Shown here: in pieces, positions 1 to 9,200 of the stretch
Numbering within the stretch: position 1 is the stretch's first letter
How the letters are laid out: every line of letters begins with the position of its first letter
Source: an uncultured Brachyspira sp.
Lineage (GTDB): Bacteria > Spirochaetota > Brachyspiria > Brachyspirales > Brachyspiraceae
Assembly: GCF_944393015.1 (NCBI RefSeq)
Contig: NZ_CALXYQ010000011.1
Span: 1 to 64,000 of the forward strand
Reading direction: 5' to 3'
DNA: 64,000 nt
Notes under the pieces: generated by a model
What the model was told of the DNA's origin: nothing
The model's database searches: none
What the model saw: only the letters and a program-made list of their open reading frames with translations
Made by a program: the position numbers and the translations under genes

Positions 1-48
1 AATTATGATACACCTATGTTATACTTCAAAAAGATAAGGAATACTTAA
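1..48 (+). CDS. Possible C-terminal tail of a gene cut by the window edge
   Basis: Frame 1 is open from the first base to a TAA at 46-48 and would encode 15 residues ending in KKIRNT. Codon choice resembles the rest of the window. The stretch is too short to assign a family. An open frame this short is likely by chance, so this is only a possible gene end. Confidence 0.25.
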   Translation, partial: NYDTPMLYFKKIRNT

Positions 49-140
49 ATGCAATATGTATGGCACCCATGCAATAACTCTATTATTAAGTTATGTTTAT
101 TAAAAGCATAAAAAAATATCTGCAAGTAAACATAATGCAT

Positions 141-168
141 TTGATTTTATTATTCAATAATGTATAAT
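141..168 (+). promoter_or_regulatory. Sigma-70-type promoter for the secreted protein at 198
   Basis: TTGATT at 141-146 and TATAAT at 163-168 are separated by 16 bp, about 30 bp upstream of the start codon. The match is by eye only, and AT-rich DNA gives many chance -10 boxes. Confidence 0.5.
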
Positions 169-197
169 AATGAATAATAAAAATCTTGGAGAACAAA

Positions 198-1094
198 ATG
201 AAAAAATTACTAGTTATGTTTTTGTTTGTAGCTGTAAGTATCTCTGCTTTTGCTTATGAAACAGTTCCATACATGTTCCACAATATGGTTCCTTATGGAA
301 TTACTCCAGATGAAGTTAATGAGATATTAATGGCTTCTAATTTCTCTTCAGCTGCTGCTGAGCCTATAAGCGGTACATTTTATGTTAGTAAGTATCCAGA
401 TCCTGATTTAGTATGGTACAATCCTCATACAATGAATTGGATAAATGTTAAATTCACTACTAATGATGTTTCTGAGCTTTTCACAAGAGATTCAGGTATT
501 TTATACTTTAACTTTATAGTTACTAATGAATTTAAATGTATGACAGTTAGAGCTGACAATATTAATGATGATGCTACTTTGGCAGGAAAACAGACTAAAT
601 GGGCTTATAAATTCTTCTTCCATGAAGATAAATTATTTGCTGTAAGTGCTGTTTATGAAGGTGATTACACTTTAGAACAATACAAATCAAGAAATGAAGG
701 TAAAGAATATGCTCATCCTGGTTATGTAATGTCTAGAGGTTTATTCAGCAGAACTTTAGGCGGATTCCATACTAAATACGGCGGATTCCATAACAGCAGA
801 TATTCTACTTTTGATGATTTTACTTCTATGAGATATGGTAATTATATGAATAAAGCTGCTAATACTTCTTTAGCTGTTTATTATGCTACTTATGGCGGTA
901 AAAACATTAACTTTGTAGCTTCTTATGTAGATAATTTCAGAATGCAGCCTATAGCTAACAGATTCCAAAAATCTTATTATGAAAATTATTTCGATTTTGC
1001 TGATGTTCCTGTAGGAATACCACCTGAAATTAATCCTCCTAAAGATGAAAATGCAGATGAGAATAATACTCAAGCTACTGATAATGCTCAGTAA
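198..1094 (+). CDS. Secreted protein of unknown function, about 298 aa
   Basis: The ATG at 198 has GGAG seven bases upstream, so it is preferred to the in-frame TTG at 186, which overlaps that ribosome-binding site. The protein opens with Lys-Lys, a hydrophobic stretch and AFA before residue 20, a type I signal peptide, so it should be periplasmic or outer-surface. The mature part is rich in Tyr, Phe and Asn. It has a Gly-Gly-Phe-His pair near residues 188-198 and ends in an acidic Asn-rich tail. No catalytic motif or familiar domain is visible. It has its own promoter and terminator, so it is monocistronic and probably well expressed. I do not recognise the family. Confidence 0.8.
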   Translation: MKKLLVMFLFVAVSISAFAYETVPYMFHNMVPYGITPDEVNEILMASNFSSAAAEPISGTFYVSKYPDPDLVWYNPHTMNWINVKFTTNDVSELFTRDSGILYFNFIVTNEFKCMTVRADNINDDATLAGKQTKWAYKFFFHEDKLFAVSAVYEGDYTLEQYKSRNEGKEYAHPGYVMSRGLFSRTLGGFHTKYGGFHNSRYSTFDDFTSMRYGNYMNKAANTSLAVYYATYGGKNINFVASYVDNFRMQPIANRFQKSYYENYFDFADVPVGIPPEINPPKDENADENNTQATDNAQ

Positions 1095-1113
1095 TTGTAA
1101 TTGATTTTTAATA

Positions 1114-1152
1114 AATAGAGAGTCTGTAATATTCAGGCTCTCTATTTTTTTG
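1114..1152 (+). terminator. Rho-independent terminator
   Basis: An 11-bp stem (1116-1126 with 1134-1144, one G-T pair) is followed by seven T residues. It ends the secreted-protein transcript. Confidence 0.85.
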
Positions 1153-1265
1153 TATTATGCTTTAAAAAATATATTTATTTTTTGCAAAAAACATATATTT
1201 ATGATATAATCTTTCAAATTAATAACTTTTATTATATTTCTATTTAATATGAGAGGTTTTTTACT

Positions 1266-2714
1266 ATGGAGTTAAATGAATTGACTATAATTCAAATAAG
1301 AGAAAAATTAAAAAATAAAGAAATAGATGCTCCTACATTAGTTGATTCTATTATTAAAAAAATAGAAGAAGACAATAAAAGAGATGATAAAATATATGCA
1401 TATCTTGAAATTTTTAAAGAAGAAGCATTAGAACAGGCTAAAAAAGCACAAGAGAGAATCAATAATGGTGAAGATTTGCCTTTGCTTGGTGTTCCTTTGG
1501 CTATTAAAGATAATTTATGTTATAAAGATCATTTGATGACAGCTTCTTCAAAAATGCTTGAAGGCTATAAAGCTCCTTATACAGCTCCAACAGTTCAGAG
1601 ATTAATAGATAATGGTGCTATTATAATAGGCAGAACTAATATGGACGAGTTTGCTATGGGAGGTACTACAGAGACTTCTAACTATGGAGTTACTAGAAAC
1701 CCTAAAAACAGAGCTCATGTACCTGGCGGTTCTTCAGGCGGTTCTGCTGCTGCAGTTGCTGCTAATTTTGCTTTCGGTGCTTTAGGAAGTGATACAGGCG
1801 GTTCTATAAGACAGCCGGCTTCTTTTTGCGGTATAGTTGGTGTTAAGCCTACTTATGGCAGAGTTCCTAGATTAGGATGTATTGCTATGGCTAGCAGTTT
1901 AGACCAAGTTGGACCTTTAACTAAAGATGTTAAAGATGCTGCTTTGATGACTAAAATTATAGCTGGTTTCGATCCTAAAGAATCCACTACTTTAAATATA
2001 CCGGTTCCTGATTATGTTGCTGCTTTAGATGGTAATATTAAAGGAATGAAAATAGGACTTGCTAAAGAGTATTATGACACAGATTTAATATCTCATGATG
2101 TTAAAGAAAATGTTATGGATGCTATAGGTAAATTAAAAGATCAAGGTGCTGAAATTGTTGAGATTAGCTTACCTAATGCAAAATATGGCTCAAGAGTTTA
2201 TACAGCAGTTATGGATGTTGAAGTAGCTTCTAATATGGGAAGATATGACGGTATAAGATACGGATATCACCCTAAAGGCGATTTCAATTTAGATGAATAT
2301 TACTATACTTCAAGAAGTGTAGGACTTGCTTTTGAAACTAGAGCTAGAATATTATTCGGTACTTTAATGACTGGTAAAAGATTCTTCTACAGCCATTATC
2401 AGCATGCATTAAAAGTAAGAAAGTTAATGCAAATGGATTTTGATAATGCATTCAAAAATGTTGATGTTATTGTTTCTCCTACTTCTCCTGTGACTGCAGG
2501 ACTTTTAGGTACAAGAGATCAAACTGACAGTGCTTTAAGTTTCTTGGCTGATAGTTATGTTTCTAATATTAACTTGGTAGGACTTCCTGCTATGAGCGTA
2601 CCTTGCGGAGCAGATAAAAACAATATGCCTATAGGTATTCAATTCATTACTAAACAATTTAATGAAGTTGATATGTTTAGAATGGCTTATGCTCATGAAT
2701 TAGCTAGTAAATAA
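1266..2714 (+). CDS. gatA: Glutamyl-tRNA(Gln) amidotransferase subunit A
   Basis: This is the amidase subunit of GatCAB, which releases ammonia from glutamine to convert Glu-tRNA(Gln) to Gln-tRNA(Gln) in the cytoplasm. The 482-residue length is normal. The Ser-cisSer-Lys triad is present: Lys81 in AIKDN, Ser156 in the GGSSGGSAAAVA block and Ser180 in GSDTGGSIRQPAS. A GAGAGG ribosome-binding site lies just upstream of the ATG. The gene stands alone between two terminators. gatB and gatC are not in the window, so the complex must be encoded at split loci. A related amidase is possible, but the length and the GGTTETSNYG block fit GatA. Confidence 0.93.
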   Translation: MELNELTIIQIREKLKNKEIDAPTLVDSIIKKIEEDNKRDDKIYAYLEIFKEEALEQAKKAQERINNGEDLPLLGVPLAIKDNLCYKDHLMTASSKMLEGYKAPYTAPTVQRLIDNGAIIIGRTNMDEFAMGGTTETSNYGVTRNPKNRAHVPGGSSGGSAAAVAANFAFGALGSDTGGSIRQPASFCGIVGVKPTYGRVPRLGCIAMASSLDQVGPLTKDVKDAALMTKIIAGFDPKESTTLNIPVPDYVAALDGNIKGMKIGLAKEYYDTDLISHDVKENVMDAIGKLKDQGAEIVEISLPNAKYGSRVYTAVMDVEVASNMGRYDGIRYGYHPKGDFNLDEYYYTSRSVGLAFETRARILFGTLMTGKRFFYSHYQHALKVRKLMQMDFDNAFKNVDVIVSPTSPVTAGLLGTRDQTDSALSFLADSYVSNINLVGLPAMSVPCGADKNNMPIGIQFITKQFNEVDMFRMAYAHELASK

Positions 2715-2735
2715 TTGAATTTTCATTTTGAATAT

Positions 2736-2765
2736 AAAGGGGGGGCTTTATGCCTCCTTTTTTAT
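2736..2765 (+). terminator. Rho-independent terminator after gatA
   Basis: A G-rich arm (2739-2746) pairs with GCCTCC and T residues (2752-2760) around a short loop, and a T-run follows. Confidence 0.75.
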
Positions 2766-2881
2766 TTAATACGATTATTTTATTATAAAATAGTATTATA
2801 ATTATATTTTTATTTATTTAAATTCTATTTTTTGGTATATACTAAAATTTTTCACTTTGTCAATTTTTTATTCAACTTTTT

Positions 2882-2916
2882 CCCGCCGCACGCCTGCCGT
2901 AGGTACGCTTCGCGAA
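2882..2916. repeat. GC-rich intergenic island, REP-like
   Basis: Roughly 35 bases of strongly GC-rich sequence sit in otherwise AT-rich intergenic DNA. The island contains several CGC and GCG words and a small CGTA-GG-TACG hairpin. It has no open frame. The words CGCACG and ACGC recur beside the repeats at 61.2 kb and 63.9 kb, which suggests a dispersed element rather than local chance. Confidence 0.45.
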
Positions 2917-3002
2917 AACACAATTGCTATAACTTTATATTTTAAAAATATTTATTTAATGTAAAATAAACCTAAATTTATCCTAAAAATGCAGTTCTTT
3001 TG

Positions 3003-3050
3003 GTTCTTTTATACCAATAAAAGAACTGGGGTGCGGGGCAAAGCCCTGCA
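3003..3050. repeat. Two adjacent hairpins, probable dispersed intergenic repeat
   Basis: A perfect 10-bp stem (3003-3012 with 3017-3026, loop ACCA) is followed five bases later by an 8-bp GC-rich stem (3032-3039 with 3043-3050, loop AAA, one G-T pair). No T-run follows on the + strand, so it is not an ordinary terminator for gatA, which already has one. The element occupies the gatA to tusA-like gap of about 410 bp, which holds no gene. Confidence 0.55.
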
Positions 3051-3122
3051 AATATTTTAAATTAAAAAAATTATTTTGATAAAATATAGTTGTTTAGGTA
3101 TATATAATTTATAATTAAAATA

Positions 3123-3356
3123 TCACTTTACTTTTGTTAAGGTTACAAGTATATCTTCATTTTCTGTATTTTTGAAAGTACCTTCATAACCGTATTTTTT
3201 GCATCCTCTTATAACACTTTCACAGCTTGAATGTCCGCTTACCAAAACTTCTATAATAGTATTTAATTCTGTATTATTAATAGCGGCACATTTAGCCTGA
3301 AAAGAGGCTTGAGAACATGACATTCCTCTAGTATCTACTTTTATAGTATCCGGCAT
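3123..3356 (-). CDS. TusA/YedF-like small sulfur or selenium carrier protein, 77 aa
   Basis: The N-terminus VDTRGMSC matches the start of TusA-family proteins (DxRGxxCPxP), which hand persulfide sulfur or possibly selenium to partner enzymes. The expected Pro residues after the Cys are missing here: the motif reads Cys14-Ser-Gln-Ala. Three more Cys are present (23, 45, 52). The ATG at 3356 has AAGGAAA upstream. An in-frame upstream extension exists but has no ribosome-binding site. The gene lies downstream of yedE on the same strand, a pairing known for sulfur and selenium loci. The fold assignment is good; the substrate is inferred. Confidence 0.75.
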   Translation of the reverse strand: MPDTIKVDTRGMSCSQASFQAKCAAINNTELNTIIEVLVSGHSSCESVIRGCKKYGYEGTFKNTENEDILVTLTKVK

Positions 3357-3492
3357 AGCAATTTCCTTTTGATTAATTAAAAAATGAGTAATTTGTAGTG
3401 TTTTTTTGAAAATTGTGGAAGTTTTATTTAGAAAAATTCTTATTATTATAATAAGCATTATATTTTTTATCTAAATCTTTTTTTATGATCTC

Positions 3493-3550
3493 TGCCTCTG
3501 CCTTGTATTATCATAACTTTATTAAGTTTTAAGAATACAAAGCAGAGGCA
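3493..3550. other. Long stem-loop between yedE and the tusA-like gene
   Basis: Nine base pairs (3493-3501 with 3542-3550), one mismatch, then seven base pairs (3503-3509 with 3534-3540) enclose a 24-nt loop. No T-run follows on either strand. It is transcribed if yedE and the small gene are co-transcribed, so it could set relative expression or mRNA stability. Confidence 0.6.
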
Positions 3551-3633
3551 AAGTTCATTATATTACTTCCAAAAATTTGTTGCGGTATATTTCCCTTTAT
3601 ATTACGGCAGCACACGGCTGTACAAGAAATATA

Positions 3634-4719
3634 TCAATTAGCGGTATTTTCTTTCATTGTAAAACCAATTATTATACAAAATACCAAACCTAAAATAACA
3701 GCTCCCATTCCATAAGTAGTAGGGCCTGAAGTTGAACTTGCTAAATTAAAGTTATGAGCAAATCCAGCACCAACTAACATACCTATAACGAATATAAAAC
3801 TGTCCATATTACCTTCCGCAGATTGTATCACTTGTCTTCCAGGGCATCCTGTACCTAAAGTAAATGCTAAACCTGTAAGAATCATTGATACAGTATTCCA
3901 TAAAATATTTGTATGGGCTATTGGCTGATTTTCCATAGAAAAACTAAATCTGTTAGTTATTATGTTTACTATAAAAGCAGCAGCAATAAAAGCTATAACA
4001 CCTTTAGTCATATGGAAATCTTTCATAAATATTCCGTCTCTAAGTCCGCCTACAGTACAGAATCTTGATTTTTGAGCTATGAATCCTATAACTATTGAAG
4101 CTATTAAAGCTATAATGATAGGGGCTCTCATACTTCCCGGACCGGATTCAGAAAAGAATATTGGACCTCCTTCAGAAAATTTTGTTTGTTTCAATAATAA
4201 AATTAAAAGTATTATTGATACAACTAGAGGCAATAAACCTACTAACTTATTTTTATAAGCTTTTGGCTGACCTAAAGAGAAATTTTGTTTCCAGAAGAAA
4301 ACTCCTATTCCTCCGCCTATAATAATGCCTATTAAACCAAATATTCCGTTAATATCTCCTCCTGCTACTCTAAGCAAAGTTCTCCAAGGACATCCTAGAA
4401 AAACTAAAGCACCGATCATAGCAAAGAAGCCTAAACAGAATCTTATAATAGGCGAGCTTCCTCCCTTAGGAACGAATTCTTTAGAGAGTATTGCCGAAAC
4501 TGATGCACCTATAACAAGTCCTATTAATTCAGGTCTTATATATTGTACAGCAGCTGCTCTATGCAATCCGACAGCTCCGGCTAAATCTCGGGTAAAGCAT
4601 GCAATACATATACCCATATTAGCAGGATTGCCCATTACAGAGAGCCAAGCAGCTATAGCACCTATAATAGCACCGGCTATTATAACTCCTATAGAGCTTG
4701 TGAAAATGTCTTTCTTCAT
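3634..4719 (-). CDS. yedE: YedE/YeeE-family membrane transporter, putative selenium (or thiosulfate) importer
   Basis: This is a hydrophobic protein of about 361 residues with roughly nine or ten membrane segments. The internal duplication typical of the YeeE/YedE family shows as GNPANMGICIACFTRDLAG, FLGCPWRTLLRVAGGD and, in the second half, SRFCTVGG and GTGCPGRQVIQ. The conserved Cys in these loops are the expected ligand-handling residues. The GMSC-type carrier gene follows immediately downstream, the arrangement seen for selenium-linked YedE-YedF pairs. The ATG at 4719 has AAAGGAG upstream and is preferred to a TTG two codons earlier. The selenocysteine gene at 46.4 kb supports a selenium role. 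A thiosulfate role cannot be excluded. Confidence 0.85.
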   Translation of the reverse strand: MKKDIFTSSIGVIIAGAIIGAIAAWLSVMGNPANMGICIACFTRDLAGAVGLHRAAAVQYIRPELIGLVIGASVSAILSKEFVPKGGSSPIIRFCLGFFAMIGALVFLGCPWRTLLRVAGGDINGIFGLIGIIIGGGIGVFFWKQNFSLGQPKAYKNKLVGLLPLVVSIILLILLLKQTKFSEGGPIFFSESGPGSMRAPIIIALIASIVIGFIAQKSRFCTVGGLRDGIFMKDFHMTKGVIAFIAAAFIVNIITNRFSFSMENQPIAHTNILWNTVSMILTGLAFTLGTGCPGRQVIQSAEGNMDSFIFVIGMLVGAGFAHNFNLASSTSGPTTYGMGAVILGLVFCIIIGFTMKENTAN

Positions 4720-4792
4720 TTTCAACTCCTTTAATATATTTTTGCGTAATTTTATAATAAAAAATATTTATTATCAATATAGTATATTTTTT

Positions 4793-4821
4793 TTGACAAT
4801 AATTGTTATTTGTTTTAAAAT
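4793..4821 (+). promoter_or_regulatory. Sigma-70-type promoter, divergent from yedE
   Basis: A consensus TTGACA at 4793-4798 and TAAAAT at 4816-4821 are spaced by 17 bp, 37 bp upstream of the start at 4859. Confidence 0.6.
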
Positions 4822-4858
4822 AAATCATTATTTTATAATACAATTATGGATTTTAATT

Positions 4859-5683
4859 ATGTTTTATTTGCAAAAAGAAAGTGAGTTTTCAGAAGAATAT
4901 AAAGATGTTGCTTTTATAATAGGTTCTCCTGATTTTTTTGGGGCAAAAACTGAAGATGATGATAAAATTAATGTGCTTATTATGTGCATTGCATATAAGG
5001 ATATTGAAACAGGATACATAGAAAAGAATAAAAAAATAGTTGTAAGAATGAAAATCTATGAAAAGGAATTAGATTATTATAAGAAGATAATAAAAAGAGA
5101 ATCTATTGTCAAATTAAAAGTCAGATACGAAAAAGAGCAGGGAGAAGAGCTTGCCGAGTTTTTGCTTGCAGATATTATAGATAATAATTACAAAGATGAA
5201 GATTTAAATAAAATGCTTAAAGAATATTTAACTCCTATTTATTATAATGATGAAGTTCTTGGAAGCTTCTTATATAATAGAATGGTAGGTTCTTTTGATA
5301 AAGAGATTGAATGGGTTAATAATAAAAAAATTCTTGCTGCTTTTGATGATTCTAATGAAAGCGATAAAAATAAGGCTGTTTCATTTTTAAGAGATGTATT
5401 TTTAAACAAAGAAGAATTTGATAAAAAAGTAAAAGATTATTCTGCAAGAAAAATTATAAGAGAGGGTAATAATATTTCTTCTAAGAGCGGAGGAAATATT
5501 ATTGATGAAGAAGTATTTATTAAACAGTTTATGGGTAAGATGGATTTTGTAGAAATTATAGTTCATGAAAAAGATGATTATGTTAATTATAGATTAGGAA
5601 ATAAAAATGTTTTCAAAATGGATATAATTGTAGAAGGAAATTTGAATGGAAATTTATTTAATGCTTTTATAAGTCCTTTTTGA
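4859..5683 (+). CDS. DUF2262-like protein, 274 aa
   Basis: The frame stays open far upstream, but that part is antisense to yedE, so the start is taken at the ATG at 4859 just after the promoter. No clear ribosome-binding site precedes it. The N-terminal half is charged and Lys/Glu-rich. The C-terminal half has the spaced pattern LGSF-LYNR, W near 149, an acidic FMGKMDFVEI block and a final IIVEGNLNGNLFNAFIS. I recognise this as similar to DUF2262 proteins, whose function is unknown. No signal peptide is present, so it should be cytoplasmic. It is divergently transcribed from yedE with about 140 bp between. Confidence 0.65.
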   Translation: MFYLQKESEFSEEYKDVAFIIGSPDFFGAKTEDDDKINVLIMCIAYKDIETGYIEKNKKIVVRMKIYEKELDYYKKIIKRESIVKLKVRYEKEQGEELAEFLLADIIDNNYKDEDLNKMLKEYLTPIYYNDEVLGSFLYNRMVGSFDKEIEWVNNKKILAAFDDSNESDKNKAVSFLRDVFLNKEEFDKKVKDYSARKIIREGNNISSKSGGNIIDEEVFIKQFMGKMDFVEIIVHEKDDYVNYRLGNKNVFKMDIIVEGNLNGNLFNAFISPF

Positions 5684-5766
5684 TTATACGTATAATATGT
5701 GTGATTATAATTAAAATTTGCCTAGTATATAATAACCATTATTAATAAATATTTAAATTTGTAATA

Positions 5767-5795
5767 TTGACATTTTCTAATATAATAAGTAAAAT
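5767..5795 (+). promoter_or_regulatory. Sigma-70-type promoter for the panD-like/activase operon
   Basis: TTGACA at 5767-5772 and TAAAAT at 5790-5795 are separated by 17 bp, 35 bp before the first gene. Confidence 0.6.
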
Positions 5796-5830
5796 ATTTG
5801 TAAAAAAATAGACTATATGGATTTTAATAT

Positions 5831-6181
5831 ATGATGAGAAGTGTCATAAAATCCAAGATAAATAGACTTACAGTTACAAGGACGGATTTAAATTTTAGAG
5901 ATTCAATAACAATAGATGAAGCCTTGCTCGATAAATCGGATATAATGGACGGGGAGAGGGTATCTGTTATTAATTTGAGTAATGATATTCGCTTTGAAAC
6001 TGAAGTTGTTAAAGGAATAAGGGGTACTGGTATTATAGGCATCAATGGCGACAATGTTCACTACGCTAAAAAAGATGATACTATAATAGTTCTTTCCTAC
6101 GGACATATACCGGAGGAAAATATAAAGAATCATAAAACTAAAATAATATTTGTTAATATGTACAATATGATACTGGAATAA
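5831..6181 (+). CDS. panD: Aspartate 1-decarboxylase-like protein (PanD family) with altered active site
   Basis: The 116-residue protein aligns end to end with PanD, the pyruvoyl enzyme that makes beta-alanine for pantothenate and CoA. Lys9, Ser25, Arg54, Thr57 and Asn72 (E. coli numbering) are kept, as are the SITIDE and RGTGIIGINGD blocks. The self-cleavage pair Gly24-Ser25 is Asp24-Ser25 here, Tyr22 is Phe, and catalytic Tyr58 is Glu. Whether it still cleaves itself and decarboxylates aspartate is therefore open. It is 30 bp upstream of the dehydratase activase, so the two are probably co-transcribed. I am sure of the family but unsure of the activity. Confidence 0.8.
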   Translation: MMRSVIKSKINRLTVTRTDLNFRDSITIDEALLDKSDIMDGERVSVINLSNDIRFETEVVKGIRGTGIIGINGDNVHYAKKDDTIIVLSYGHIPEENIKNHKTKIIFVNMYNMILE

Positions 6182-6211
6182 ATAAATAGTTTTACTTTTA
6201 GGAGAGATATT

Positions 6212-9200
6212 ATGGAAAAAATTTTCAAAGCAGGTATTGACATTGGTTCAACTACCGCAAAGATGGTTGTATATGATAATGACAATATGATATTCAAAAC
6301 TTATGTCAGACATAATGCTGATGTAAAGGATACATTATTGTCTATACTTGATAATTTACAAGCTATGCATGGAGATTTAAAACTTTCTCTTGCTATGACA
6401 GGTACAGCAGGAATGGGTGTCTGTGAAAAAACAGGCATTAGTTTTATTCAAGAGGTAATCGCTTCTTCAACAGCTATCAGAAAGATTTATCCTTATGGAA
6501 GAACTTTGATAGATATAGGAGGAGAAGATGCTAAAATCATAGTATTTGATGATAATTTCAAAGCGGATATAAGAATGAATGGTAACTGTGCAGGCGGTAC
6601 AGGAGCATTTATAGATCAAATGGCTACGCTTCTTAATGTTCAGCCTTCAGAACTTTCTGTATTAGCTGAAAAATCTACTTCTATATATCCTATGGCAAGC
6701 AGATGTGGAGTATTCGCTAAAACAGATGTTCAAACTCTTATAAGCCGTGATATACCTAAAGCTGATATTGCTAAAAGTATATTTCAAGCTGTTGCTGTTC
6801 AAACAGTTAATACTTTGGCTAAGGGTTTTGAAATTAAGCCTAAAATATTATTTACAGGCGGACCTTTAACATTCCTTCCTGAATTAAGAAAAACATTCTT
6901 GGCTCTTCTTAATGCTTCAGAAGACGATATGTATACAGTTGATCACCCTGAATTAACTGCAGCAATAGGTGCAGCTTTCGGTGAAAAAGAGGAACAAACT
7001 ACAATAAAAGTTTCTGAATTATATAAATTAGTAGAAAATATTTCAGCAGAAGTAAAAATCACTAATTCAAAAACAAGAGAAGCTTTATTTACAAGTCAGG
7101 AAGAATATAAAGAATGGACAGAAGAGCATAGCAAAGATAAAGTAAGATCTGCTGATGTATCAACTGTTAATGGTAAAAATACATTCTTAGGTATAGACTC
7201 CGGTTCTACTACTACAAAAATCGTTATTATTGATGAGGACGGACAAGTAGTATTAAGACATTATAGAAACAATAATGGTAATCCTGTTGGTGCTGTTACT
7301 GAAGGACTTACAGAGATTAAAAAAGAATTAGATGAGAAAAATATAAAAATTAATATAGCAAGAACTGCCGTTACAGGTTACGGGGAGGATTTAATAAAAG
7401 CTGCTTTCAATATGGACGAGGGTATCGTTGAAACTATGGCACATTACAGAGGTGCTAAGGCTTTCGATAAAGATGTTAGCTTTATACTTGATATAGGCGG
7501 ACAGGATATGAAAGCTATATTCATTAAAGACGGTATTATAGAAAATATTGAAATTAATGAAGCTTGTTCTTCAGGATGCGGTTCATTCATAGAAACATTT
7601 GCACGCGGTATGGGTTATAAAGTTGCTGACTTTGCTAATATTGCATGCGAATCTGCAAGACCTTGCGATTTGGGAAGCCGCTGTACAGTGTTTATGAATA
7701 GTAAAGTAAAACAGTCTTTGAGAGAAGGTTCTTCAGTTGCTGATATTTCTGCAGGACTTGCTAAGAGTGTTACTTTAAACTGTTTCACTAAAGTATTGAA
7801 AATTACTGATACTTCTATTTTGGGCGATCATATAGTTGTTCAGGGCGGTACTTTCAAAAATGCTGCAGTGTTGCGTTCTGTAGAAAAGTTTTTAGATAAA
7901 AAAGTTATTCGTCCTGATATATCTGAACTTATGGGAGCTTATGGTTGTGCATTGCTTGCTTTAGATACATACAATACTAAAGAAGAAGATACAACATTTA
8001 TAGGTTTGGATAATTTACAGGAAGCTAATGATTATGAAAGAAAACAGCTTACTTGTAAAGGATGCGAAAACCTTTGTACTGTTACTAGATTAAAATTCAA
8101 AGATAATAAATCATTCTATACAGGCAATAAATGTGAAAGAATATTCACTAATAAAGGAAATAAAGAAAGAAATTACGGAATGGATATCACTCAGAAAAAA
8201 CTTTCTCTATTGTTCGACAGACCTTTAGCACCTGCTTCAGATGAAATAAAAGGTACTATCGGTATACCTCGCGTGCTTAATATGTATCAAAACTTCCCAT
8301 TCTGGGCTACTATACTTGTTGAATGCGGATACAGAGTACAATTATCTTCACCATCAAGCATGGCTATAGCTGAAAAAGGTTCTGGTACTGTTATGAGCGA
8401 TAATATATGTTTCCCTGCTAAAATAGCTAACGGACATATATATGATTTGATAGAGTCTAAAGTTGACAGAATATTCTATCCATCTGTAGTATTAGAAAAA
8501 GCTGAAGATGACGGAAGCGTTAATAGTTATAACTGTCCGGTTGTTACAGGATATCCTGATGTAATAGACAGTTCTATAAGTCCATTAACTAAATACGGAA
8601 TTCCTTTCGATGCTCCGACAATTTCTTTCTTGAATGAAGATTTATTATATAAAGGCTGTAAGGCTTATTTCGTTAAAGTTCTTGGAATAAATAAAAAAGA
8701 TTTTGACAGAGCTTTCAAAATGGCTTTAAAAGAGCAGGTAAGAATTAAAGAGGAATTGAGAGCTGAAGGCAAAAAAATAATAGAACATGCCAAAGAAACT
8801 CAAACTCCTACTATACTTATAGTAAGCAGACCTTATCATATTGACCCATTAATCAATCATAAGATACCTGAAACTATTGCTTCATTTGGTATTAATGTTA
8901 TTACTGAAGATGGTTTGGATATAGATGAATCTCTTGCTGATGTTCAAGTATTAACTCAGTGGTCTTACCCTAATAAAATGTTTAAAGCTGCTTTATGGGC
9001 TTGCAAACAAAAAGATATGAAGCTTGAAGTAGTTCAGATTAATAGTTTTGGATGCGGTCCTGATGCTACTACTTCAGATGAAATAAAATCTATACTTAAT
9101 GCTTATGGTAAGAGTCCTACTTTAGTAAAAGTAGATGAGATATCAAGTCCAGGAAGTATAAGGTTAAGAATACGTTCTATGATAGAAAGTATGAAGATGA

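Noticed and set aside
4325-4858. 178-codon N-terminal extension of the DUF2262-like frame
   Set aside because: It is antisense to the yedE coding region, and a consensus promoter at 4793-4821 lies inside it, so the start at 4859 is used.
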